Assembly (NCBI GenBank): GCA_964617355.1
Contig: CAZTXP010000006.1
Coordinates: 13,465-77,464 of the forward strand
Direction of reading: 5' to 3'
Source: CAZTDU01 sp964617355
GTDB taxonomy: Bacteria > Pseudomonadota > Gammaproteobacteria > Burkholderiales > SG8-39
DNA length: 64,000 nt
Shown here: in pieces, positions 25,239-32,341 of the stretch
Layout: every line of letters begins with the position of its first letter
Numbering within the stretch: position 1 is the stretch's first letter
Program-made: the position numbers and the translations under genes
Notes under the pieces: generated by a model
Seen by the model: the letters and a program-made list of their open reading frames with translations, nothing else
Database searches by the model: none
What the model was told of the DNA's origin: nothing

Positions 25239-26387
25239 ATGCGCGCCCCAATCAAGATCGCCGCTGTCGCCGTCTCGCTCGCGTTCTCCGCCGTCGCGGC
25301 GGCACAGGCGCCGGCCGCCGCCGGCCCGAAGGTCCTCAAGATGCAGTCCTCCTGGCCGGCGAGCTCCGCCGCGCAGGACCACTTCAAGCTCTTCGGCGAG
25401 CGGCTCGAGAAGGTCTCGGGCGGCACGATCAAGGTCGAGGCCATGGCCGCCGGCCAGATCGTCCCCGCGTTCGAGGTGCTCGACGCCACCGGCAAGAAGG
25501 TGATCGACGGCTTCCACTCGATCTCGTACTACTGGGTGAACAAGAACCGCGCCGCGGTGCTGTTCGCCGGCCCGCCCGGGGGCCCGTTCGGCATGGACCA
25601 CTCGGACTACCTCGGCTGGATGTGGAACGGCGGTGGCCACGAGCTGTGGATCGACCTCTACCAGAACCAGATGAAGCTGCCGCTGATGCCGTTCCCGGGC
25701 CACCCCACGAGCCCGCAGGCCTTCGGCTGGTTCAAGCGCCCGATCAAGAACCTCGCCGACTTCAAGGGCATGAAGTGCCGCCAGACCGGCATCAACGCCG
25801 AGGTGTTCCAGCGCATGGGCATGACCACCGTGAACATGCCCGGCGGCGAGATCGTGCCGGCCGGCCAGCGCGGCGTGATCGACTGCGCCGAGTGGGTCGG
25901 CGGCGTCGAGGACCTGAGGCTGGGTCTCCACAACGTCTGGAAGATCCACTACACGCCGGGCGTGCACGAGAACAACACCATCGGCGAGATCACCTTCAAC
26001 CTCGACGTCTGGAAGTCGTTCACGCCGGTACAGCAGGAACTGGCGCGTTCGGCGATGCGCGACGCCTTCATCAGCTGGTCGGCCGCCTACCAGAAGCAGA
26101 ACGCAGACGCGATCAAGGAGCTGACCGAGAAGCACGGCGTGCAGATCCTGCGCACGCCGCCGGACGTGCTGAACGGCTACATCAAGGCCTGGGACGACAT
26201 GGCCAAGGAAGAATCCGAGAAGAACCCGTTCTTCAAGAAGGTCTACGACTCGCAGCGCGCCTATGCCGCGATCGTGGTGCCGGCCAAGCGCTTCATGTAC
26301 CCGCCGTACTCGTTCGTCGCCAACCACTACTGGAAGGACGACGCGCGCGGCGCCGCGCCGGCCAAGGCCGCGGACAAGAAGAAGTAG
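25239..26387 (+). CDS. TRAP transporter substrate-binding protein, DctP type (orphan)
   Basis: A 382-residue periplasmic receptor. A signal peptide (MRAPIKIAAVAVSLAFSAVAAAQ) is followed by VLKMQSSWPASSAAQDHF, and the middle carries the DctP pattern FKGMKCRQTG...GGEIVPAGQRGVIDCAEWVGG. AGGGAG at 25227-25232 lies just upstream of ATG 25239. No DctQ/DctM genes adjoin; instead a Rid protein, a TctC receptor and a maleate-isomerase-like gene follow, so it may use membrane components encoded elsewhere. The Lys/Ala-rich end (PAKAADKKK) is unusual but short. Confidence 0.9.
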   Translation: MRAPIKIAAVAVSLAFSAVAAAQAPAAAGPKVLKMQSSWPASSAAQDHFKLFGERLEKVSGGTIKVEAMAAGQIVPAFEVLDATGKKVIDGFHSISYYWVNKNRAAVLFAGPPGGPFGMDHSDYLGWMWNGGGHELWIDLYQNQMKLPLMPFPGHPTSPQAFGWFKRPIKNLADFKGMKCRQTGINAEVFQRMGMTTVNMPGGEIVPAGQRGVIDCAEWVGGVEDLRLGLHNVWKIHYTPGVHENNTIGEITFNLDVWKSFTPVQQELARSAMRDAFISWSAAYQKQNADAIKELTEKHGVQILRTPPDVLNGYIKAWDDMAKEESEKNPFFKKVYDSQRAYAAIVVPAKRFMYPPYSFVANHYWKDDARGAAPAKAADKKK

Positions 26388-26400
26388 CACGAGCCCCGGC

Positions 26401-26793
26401 ATGACGATCCGCAAGGAGTTCCTCCTCGAGAGCCTCGCGCCGCCGATCAGCCACTACTGCGACGCGGTGCGCTGGGGAGACCTGCTCTTCGTGTCGGGGG
26501 TTCCCCCCCTCGACGCGAAGGGCAACGTCGTCGGCGTCGACGACCCGGCGGAACAGACGAGGCAGATCTTCCGCAACATGAAGGAAATCCTCGATGCCGC
26601 GGGTGCGCGCGTCGAGGACGTCCTCAAGGTGACGGTCTACCTGACCGACGTGAACGACCGCAAGAAGATCAACCCGGTGCGCCAGCAGTTCTTCGGCGAC
26701 GCGCGCCCGGCGAGCACGCTGATCGGCATCAAGGAACTCGCCATTCCCGGCATGAAGGTCGAGATCGAGGCGGTGTTCGGGGTGCGCAGCTGA
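26401..26793 (+). CDS. Rid family (YjgF/YER057c/UK114) protein, third copy
   Basis: A 130-residue Rid protein, not closely related to the two near the left edge. Core features are LLFVSGVPPLD, AEQTRQIFRNMKEILDAAG and VLKVTVYLTDV. The arginine needed for imine deamination is again absent: the segment reads RPASTLIGI, with Ser where RidA has Arg. It lies 13 bases after the DctP gene and its TGA overlaps the next ATG by one base, so it belongs to the uptake and catabolic operon 25239-28514. Confidence 0.9.
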   Translation: MTIRKEFLLESLAPPISHYCDAVRWGDLLFVSGVPPLDAKGNVVGVDDPAEQTRQIFRNMKEILDAAGARVEDVLKVTVYLTDVNDRKKINPVRQQFFGDARPASTLIGIKELAIPGMKVEIEAVFGVRS

Positions 26794-27755
26794 TGCCGCG
26801 TCGCCTGATCGCCGCGCTGCTCGCGGCGGCCGCCTGCGGCGCGGCACACGCGCAGGATTTCCCGTCGCGGCCGCTCAGGATCATCGTGCCGTTCGCGGCG
26901 GGCGGCAGCGTCGACATCTCGGCGCGCATGGTGGCGCAACCGATGTCGGAAGAACTTGGCCAGCCCGTGGTGGTCGAGAACCGCGCCGGCGCCGGGGGGC
27001 GCGTCGGCGGCACCGCGGTCGCGAAGGCCGCGGCCGACGGCTACACGCTCCTCGCCGGCTCGAGCGGCTCGCTCACCGGCATGGAGGCGGTCACTCGGAA
27101 CCCGCCGTACTCGGTGCTGAAGGACTTCACCGCGATCGCGCTCGTCAACGTCACGCCGATGGCGGTGGTGGCGGGGCCGGGCGGCAAGGCGGCGACGCTT
27201 GCCGAATTCCTCGCCGCGGCGAAGGCCGCGCCCGGCACGGTCGGCGTCGCGTCGGCCGGGACCGGTACCTCGAACCACCTCGCGATCGAGCTCTTGCAGA
27301 CGGTCGCCGGCGTGAACTTCCTGCACGTGCCGTACAAGGGCAGCGGGCAGGCGCTGCAGGACCTGCTCGCCGGGCAGGTGCCTTACATGGTGGACCAGAT
27401 CGCGTCTTCGGCGGGCCACGCGAAGCAGGGCAAGCTGCGCGTGCTGTCGGTGATGACCTCGCAGCGTTCGTCGATCCTGCCGGACGTGCAGACGCTCGCC
27501 GAGCTCGGGCTGCCCGGCGTCGAGGCCGCTTCGTTCACCGGCATCCTGGCGCCGGCGGGCTTGCCGGCGCCGATCGTCGAGCGGCTCCAGAAGGCGGTGC
27601 TCGCCGCCGCCGCGAAGCCGCAGGTCATGCAGCGCTTCCGCGAGATCGGCGCCGATCCGCGCGCGCTCGGCGCGGCTGCGTTCTCGGAGTTCCTGAAGGC
27701 CGACCTAGAGCGCTGGAAGGGCGTGGCCACCAAGGCCAATCTCACCGTCGACTGA
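26793..27755 (+). CDS. TctC/Bug family tripartite tricarboxylate receptor
   Basis: A 320-residue periplasmic receptor. Signal peptide MPRRLIAALLAAAACGAAHA, then FPSRPLRIIVPFAAGGSVDISARM and the family block GQPVVVENRAGAGGRVGG; HVPYKGSGQALQDLLAGQ follows near residue 175. Start ATG overlaps the Rid stop (TGATG). As with the other Bug gene in the window, TctA/TctB are absent. It probably feeds the same pathway as the next gene, an isomerase of the maleate type. Confidence 0.92.
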   Translation: MPRRLIAALLAAAACGAAHAQDFPSRPLRIIVPFAAGGSVDISARMVAQPMSEELGQPVVVENRAGAGGRVGGTAVAKAAADGYTLLAGSSGSLTGMEAVTRNPPYSVLKDFTAIALVNVTPMAVVAGPGGKAATLAEFLAAAKAAPGTVGVASAGTGTSNHLAIELLQTVAGVNFLHVPYKGSGQALQDLLAGQVPYMVDQIASSAGHAKQGKLRVLSVMTSQRSSILPDVQTLAELGLPGVEAASFTGILAPAGLPAPIVERLQKAVLAAAAKPQVMQRFREIGADPRALGAAAFSEFLKADLERWKGVATKANLTVD

Positions 27756-27773
27756 ACTGCGGGACTGACCGCC

Positions 27774-28514
27774 ATGGACAACAACGTCACCCGCATCGGC
27801 CTCGTGGTCCCGCCCGGCAACGTCGCGATGGAGCGCGAGCTCGCGATGTACCTGGCCGACGGCGTGGCGATGAACGTCAATCGCCTGTCGCGCCCGACGC
27901 CGGCGGTCACCAAGGAGTCGCTGCTCGCGATGATCGGCTCGCTCGACCAGGCAGTGACCGACCTCTCGTTCTGCTGGCCCAAGCCCGAGATCATCATCTA
28001 CGGCTGCACCAGCGGCAGCTTCGTCTCCGGCCCCGGCAAGGACGAGGAGCTCGCGCACCGCATCACCGACAAGGTCGGCATCAAGGCCGTCACCACGTCG
28101 ACCGCGATCATCGAGGCCCTGCGCGCCGTCGGAGCGAAGAAGGTGTTCCTGCTCGCGCCCTACATCCCGGACGTGATGAAGCACGAGGTCGAGCTGCTCG
28201 AGTACCACGGCTTCACCGTCACCGGCTCCGACACCTTCAACTGCCACGACACGCGCGACATCGCCAAGATCTCGACCGCGCAGGTCGCCGAGCGCCTCAC
28301 GCGGCACCGCGAAGTGATCGACCGCAGCGACACCGTGTTCATCAGCTGCACGCAGCTCCTCACCATGGACAGGATCGCCGAGATGGAAGCGGCGGTCGGC
28401 AAGCCCATCGTGACGTCGAACCAGGCCTCGCTGTGGGCGGGCCTGAAGCGCATCGGCGCGCCCGCGGGGCGCAATGCGCCGGGCAAGCTCTTCGACGGCA
28501 TGCGGCAGGCCTGA
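27774..28514 (+). CDS. Asp/Glu racemase superfamily, maleate isomerase/arylmalonate decarboxylase type
   Basis: A 246-residue cytosolic enzyme. Two catalytic cysteines are in place: YGCTSGSF (Cys78) and ISCTQLLT (Cys192), the arrangement of maleate cis-trans isomerase and related enzymes. VVPPGNVAMERE near residue 12 matches the substrate-binding N-terminal loop of the maleate isomerase group. It follows the TctC receptor by 18 bases. A dicarboxylate such as maleate is a reasonable guess, given the carboxylate receptors upstream, but unproven. Confidence 0.85.
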   Translation: MDNNVTRIGLVVPPGNVAMERELAMYLADGVAMNVNRLSRPTPAVTKESLLAMIGSLDQAVTDLSFCWPKPEIIIYGCTSGSFVSGPGKDEELAHRITDKVGIKAVTTSTAIIEALRAVGAKKVFLLAPYIPDVMKHEVELLEYHGFTVTGSDTFNCHDTRDIAKISTAQVAERLTRHREVIDRSDTVFISCTQLLTMDRIAEMEAAVGKPIVTSNQASLWAGLKRIGAPAGRNAPGKLFDGMRQA

Positions 28515-28573
28515 GGGCCGCCGCCGGCATCACCTCGCGATCACCGATTTCCTTGGCGAAAGGTTTCCTCCCG

Positions 28574-30622
28574 ATGCGCCGCCTATTCCTGCTCGGAAGC
28601 ATGGTTTCCGTATCCTGCCTTCCGACTCCATCCTTCGCCGGCCGCTACGCGACCGACGTCCCGGCGCTCGGCTACTCGGCCTCGAACATGGATCGCAGCG
28701 TCGATCCGCGGCAGGACTTCTATCGCTACGCCGTCGGCGGTTGGATGAAGAAGACCGCCATCCCCGCGAGCGACCCCGACACCGGCGGCTTCCGCCTGCT
28801 GTTCCACAACCTCAACGACCAGCTGCTCAAGCTCATCCGCGACGCCGCGCAGGCGCCCGCGGGCCAGCGCGACGGCCTGCAGCAGCAGGTCGGCGACTTC
28901 TACCGCGCCGCGATGGACACGCCGCGTCTCGACGCGCTCGGCCTGAAGCCGCTGGGCAACGACCTCGAGGCCTTCGATCCCGCGAGCGGCGCGCAAGGGC
29001 TCGGGCGCCTGCTCGCCCAGGTCCAGCTCGGCTATGGCGCATCCCCGCTGCTCAACGCGTTCGCCGGCCCGGACCCGAAGCAGAGCGCGATGAACGCGCT
29101 GTCGCTGGTCACCGGCGTGCGCACGCTGAACCAGGACGAGTACGCGAAGCCGCAGGCGAAGGGCGTCCGCGACCTGTACCTAGAGCACGTCGCGCGCATG
29201 TTCCGGTCGCTCGGCGAGGCGCCCGAGCAGGCCGGCGCCCATGCGCGCGCCGTGCTGTCGATCGAGTCCGAACTGGCGGCCGCCGAACTGACGCTGGTGC
29301 AGCGTGCGGATCCGTCCGCGCACTACCACAAGCTGTCGTTGGCCGAGGCGCAGGCGCTGGTTCCCGCCATCGACCTGCGCGCCTTCCTCGACGGGCTCGG
29401 CGTCGCGCCGCCCGCGACCGTGGTGGTGACCGATCCCGATGGCTTGCGCGCCATGCAGAAGGTGCTTTCGCGGCGCCCGGCCGAGGAGTTGCGCGCGCTG
29501 CTGCGCTGGCACGTGCTGACCGCGCGCGCCTCCACGCTCGGCCAGCCGTGGCAGGGGCTGGACCAGGACTTCAGCCTGCGCAAGCAGGGCCTCAAGGCGG
29601 CCGAGCCGCGCGAGCAGGAAGTGACGCAGGCCATCAGCCGGCTGCTGTTCCACCCGCTGTCGCAGCTCTACGTGAAGGCGCACTTCCCCGAATCGACGCG
29701 CCGCGACATCACCGAGATGGTCGGCCACATCAAGGACGAGTTCGCGCTGCGCCTGCGCGCCAACCGCTGGCTCGACGAGCCGACGCGCAAGGCCGCGCTG
29801 GAGAAGCTCGGCAAGCTCGACGTCGCGGTCGGCTACCCGGAGCGGTGGATCGACTTCGGCGCCGTCGAGATCCGGCCCGACGACCATTTCGGCAACGTGC
29901 GGCGCATCGACCGCTTCCTGCAGGCGCGCAGCTTCGCGCGCGTCGGCCAGCCGGCGGTGAACGAGCGCTTCTCCGCGCCCAACGAGACCGCGCCGATCGC
30001 GGTCAACGCCGCCTACGACCCGCAGCGCAACAGCGTCGACATCACGGCCGCGATCGTGCAGCCGCCGTTCTACGTGCCGGGCGCCGACGCAGCGGTGAAC
30101 TACTGCACCATCGGCGCGGTGATCGGCCACGAGCTGACGCACGGGTTCGACAGCCAGGGGCGCCAGTACGACGCTGCGGGCAGCCTGCGCGACTGGTGGA
30201 CGCCGCAGGCCACGGCACGATTCACGCAGCGCACCGACGTGCTGGTGGAGCAGTACGGCCGGTTCGAGATCTTGCCGGGCCTGATGCACAACGGACGCCT
30301 GACGCTGACCGAGAACACCGCCGACCTCGGCGGCATCACGCTCGCGCACGCGGCGCTTCGGCGCAAGCTCGCGAAGCAGCCGCTGGCAAAGATCGACGGC
30401 CTGACGAGCGACCAGCGCTGCTTCGTCGCGTGGGCGCAGATGTGGGCCTTCAAGGCGCGCTCGGAGCGGCTACGCCTGCTGGTGGCCGCCGACTATCACG
30501 CGATCTCGTCTGTGCGTGCGTTCGCGCCGCTGCTGCACCTCGACGCCTTCCACCGCGCCTTCGGCACGCGCAAGGGCGACGCGATGTGGCGCGCGCCCGA
30601 GCGGCGCGTGACGATCTGGTAG
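28574..30622 (+). CDS. M13 family (neprilysin-like) zinc metallopeptidase
   Basis: A 682-residue secreted or periplasmic endopeptidase. A signal peptide (about 1-22) is followed by SVDPRQDFYRYAVGGWMKK, the M13 N-terminal mark, the NAAYDPQRNSVDITAAI substrate-binding segment, the zinc motif GHELTHGFD near residue 517 and ENTADLGG (third ligand) near residue 578. The C-terminal CxxW of the family is here VTIW, so the usual final Cys is absent. Length is normal. It stands alone, converging with the pilin-like operon. Confidence 0.92.
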   Translation: MRRLFLLGSMVSVSCLPTPSFAGRYATDVPALGYSASNMDRSVDPRQDFYRYAVGGWMKKTAIPASDPDTGGFRLLFHNLNDQLLKLIRDAAQAPAGQRDGLQQQVGDFYRAAMDTPRLDALGLKPLGNDLEAFDPASGAQGLGRLLAQVQLGYGASPLLNAFAGPDPKQSAMNALSLVTGVRTLNQDEYAKPQAKGVRDLYLEHVARMFRSLGEAPEQAGAHARAVLSIESELAAAELTLVQRADPSAHYHKLSLAEAQALVPAIDLRAFLDGLGVAPPATVVVTDPDGLRAMQKVLSRRPAEELRALLRWHVLTARASTLGQPWQGLDQDFSLRKQGLKAAEPREQEVTQAISRLLFHPLSQLYVKAHFPESTRRDITEMVGHIKDEFALRLRANRWLDEPTRKAALEKLGKLDVAVGYPERWIDFGAVEIRPDDHFGNVRRIDRFLQARSFARVGQPAVNERFSAPNETAPIAVNAAYDPQRNSVDITAAIVQPPFYVPGADAAVNYCTIGAVIGHELTHGFDSQGRQYDAAGSLRDWWTPQATARFTQRTDVLVEQYGRFEILPGLMHNGRLTLTENTADLGGITLAHAALRRKLAKQPLAKIDGLTSDQRCFVAWAQMWAFKARSERLRLLVAADYHAISSVRAFAPLLHLDAFHRAFGTRKGDAMWRAPERRVTIW

Positions 30623-30632
30623 GGGGCCGCGG

Positions 30633-30652
30633 GCCGGTGCGCGTGCGCCGGC
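30633..30652. terminator. Possible bidirectional hairpin terminator
   Basis: GCCGGTGC and GCGCCGGC pair into an 8-bp stem (one G-T pair) with loop GCGT in the 34-base gap between the convergent stops of the M13 peptidase and the pilin-like operon. There is no T-run on either side, so it may only be a GC-rich inverted repeat. Confidence 0.3.
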
Positions 30653-30656
30653 GGGG

Positions 30657-31139
30657 CTAGCGCCGCACGTCCTTCACCTGCATCGTGCCCGAGGCGCCGT
30701 CGTACTCGACCTGGCGCTGCGGCAGCAGGTAGCGCAGCTTGAACGTGTCGCGCGAGGGCGCGTAGCTGAGGTCCGGGTTCTTCGCCACGCTGCGCAGCGC
30801 GAGCGGCATGTTGACGTCGTCGAGCGTCTCCGGCACGCGGCCCTGCGACAGCATGAAGAGGTAGACCATCTCGCCGATCGCCGCGAGGTCGGCCATCGCG
30901 ACCGACTCCGATTGCGGCGGCGGCACCTCGAACGGCTCGCCGAAGCGTGGCAGGCGCTGCACCGCCACCAGCGCGAACGTGCCGCCGATCACCGCGGCGA
31001 GCGCGAGCTTCGCGAGGTTGCGCGCCGGCGCGGCGGCGCGGCGCATCGCGGTCTCGTAGCGCTGCTGCTGGCGGCGCACCTTCGTGCCGGCCGCGGCCGC
31101 GAGGTCGTCGAGGTTCTCGTCGCGCGCGGCGCGGCTCAT
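30657..31139 (-). CDS. Hypothetical single-pass membrane protein of the pilin-like operon
   Basis: A 160-residue protein, not recognised. A charged N-terminus (about 1-42, with RRQQQRYETAMRR) precedes one membrane helix (about 43-61, LAKLALAAVIGGTFALVAV) and a periplasmic part of about 95 residues (AMADLAAIGEMVYLFMLSQGRVPETL...). The PETLDDVN stretch recalls the loop after the helix in pseudopilin-like proteins, but there is no prepilin leader. The ATG overlaps the prepilin TGA by 4 bases, so it is probably made with the prepilin and the ATPase and may be an assembly or anchoring partner. Confidence 0.75.
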   Translation of the reverse strand: MSRAARDENLDDLAAAAGTKVRRQQQRYETAMRRAAAPARNLAKLALAAVIGGTFALVAVQRLPRFGEPFEVPPPQSESVAMADLAAIGEMVYLFMLSQGRVPETLDDVNMPLALRSVAKNPDLSYAPSRDTFKLRYLLPQRQVEYDGASGTMQVKDVRR

Positions 31140-32341
31140 GGCGTGGTGCCCCAGTTGCGGTTGATCGGGTCCATGTACCAGAGCGGGTCGCGCGCCGGCG
31201 TGGTCGCCGTCTTCGGCGGATCCATGTACCACCCGGGATCGCGCGGCGGCGAGACCACCGGCGGGCGCGCATGCGGCGGCTGGTTGCCGGTGTAGGTCGG
31301 GTCCATGTACCAGCCGGGGTCGTACTGCTGCGAAGCCCGCGTGTCGAACGGTCGCCGGCGCACGGGCTGCGGCTTCGGCTGGGGCGTCAGCATCGGGGTG
31401 CCGAGCGGGCCCCACGACCACCCGGACGACGCTTGCGAAGTGGAAGCCTGCGGCGTGAGCACCGGCGTGCCGAGCGGCCCCCAGGTCCAGCCCGGGTTCG
31501 CCTGCGAGGTCGATCCCTGCGGGGTCAGCACGGGCGTGCCGAGCGGGCCCCACGTCCATCCCGGGTTCGCGGTGGTCGTCGTGGCCGTGCCGCTCGCCGA
31601 GGGCTTCGTGACCGCGGCTTGTTGCGTGGTGGCGGGCGGCTTCGGCGTCGTCACCGGCGGTTGGGGCGTCACGACCGGCGGTTGCGGAGGCGTCACCACG
31701 GCAGGTTGCGGCGGTGTCACGACGGCAGGCTGGGGCGGCGTCACGACAGCGGGCTGCGGTGGCGTGACCACCGGCGGTTGCGGCGGCGTCACCGCGGCGG
31801 TGGTGGCGCCGATCTCGGGCAGCCGGAAGTAGAGCGCCGCCTCGGTGCTGCCGATGGTGCCGAGGTAGGCGTGCGGCTTCATCACTTCGTAGACCGCGAG
31901 CGCCACCTGGCGCGACGCGGTGGCGCGGTCGTCGCGGCCGATGCCCGACGGGATCCACGAGATCGCCACCTTGTACTGGCCCGGCGCGTTGGTGTTGTAC
32001 CAGCCGGAACTCACCGACAGCTCGACGCCGAGCCGCTGGTGCGAGAGCTCCGCCTGCCCGAGCTCGGTCACGCGCGTGGCCGAGGCGAAGCCCTGCGACG
32101 CGAGGTAGGCGTTCACCTCCCAGCCGCCGGTGGTCACCTTAAGGTCGGTGCCCAGCGCCGCGCCGCGCTCCGACTGCAGGCCCGAGAGCACGGTGCGGAT
32201 CTTGTCCATCACCAGCACCACCTCGGCGGCCTTGGCGCGGTACAGGTACGCCTGGTAGCTGGGCAACGCGATCATGACGAGGATGCCGAGGATGCCGAGC
32301 ACCATCACCAGCTCCAGCAGCGTGAATCCACGGGCGCGCAT
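31136..32341 (-). CDS. Type IV prepilin-like protein with long repeat tail
   Basis: A 401-residue prepilin. The leader MRARG is followed by FTLLELVMVLGILGILVMIALPSYQ, with Phe+1 and Glu+5 as required by the prepilin peptidase. The first 185 residues are pilin-like. The rest is unlike ordinary pilins: about six TPPQPxVV units, three 23-residue units containing WGPLGTP, and three WYMDP units, separated by basic linkers (KPQPVRRRPF). Start ATG overlaps the ATPase stop by one base (TGATG). The tail is probably exposed outside the cell or stalk-like. Other pilus genes (pilC, pilD) are not nearby. Confidence 0.88.
   Translation of the reverse strand: MRARGFTLLELVMVLGILGILVMIALPSYQAYLYRAKAAEVVLVMDKIRTVLSGLQSERGAALGTDLKVTTGGWEVNAYLASQGFASATRVTELGQAELSHQRLGVELSVSSGWYNTNAPGQYKVAISWIPSGIGRDDRATASRQVALAVYEVMKPHAYLGTIGSTEAALYFRLPEIGATTAAVTPPQPPVVTPPQPAVVTPPQPAVVTPPQPAVVTPPQPPVVTPQPPVTTPKPPATTQQAAVTKPSASGTATTTTANPGWTWGPLGTPVLTPQGSTSQANPGWTWGPLGTPVLTPQASTSQASSGWSWGPLGTPMLTPQPKPQPVRRRPFDTRASQQYDPGWYMDPTYTGNQPPHARPPVVSPPRDPGWYMDPPKTATTPARDPLWYMDPINRNWGTTP
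31167..31325 (-). repeat. Three WYMDP-encoding repeats in the prepilin tail
   Basis: Three copies of a short unit encoding DP(G/L)WYMDP, beginning near 31167, 31217 and 31299 on the plus strand (shared bases TCCATGTACCA). The spacing varies, so this is a degenerate protein-level repeat at the C-terminus of the prepilin-like gene. Confidence 0.8.
31379..31570 (-). repeat. Three 69-bp tandem repeats encoding WGPLGTP units
   Basis: The bases CCGAGCGG start at 31401, 31470 and 31539, exactly 69 bases apart. Each unit encodes about 23 residues with GW(T/S)WGPLGTP(V/M)LTPQ. The copies differ at several positions, so the array is not brand new. Confidence 0.85.
31649..31792 (-). repeat. 24-bp tandem repeats encoding TPPQPxVV
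   Basis: The GTCAC/GTGAC core recurs at 31667, 31691, 31715, 31739, 31763 and 31787, every 24 bases, with one shortened 18-base unit at 31649. It encodes a proline-rich spacer between the pilin domain and the rest of the tail. Such arrays can gain or lose units. Confidence 0.85.

Noticed and set aside
31649..31792. Evenly spaced 24-bp repeats considered as a CRISPR-like array
   Set aside because: There are no unique spacers of fixed length; the repeats are contiguous, in frame, and encode a Pro-rich tail of a prepilin.
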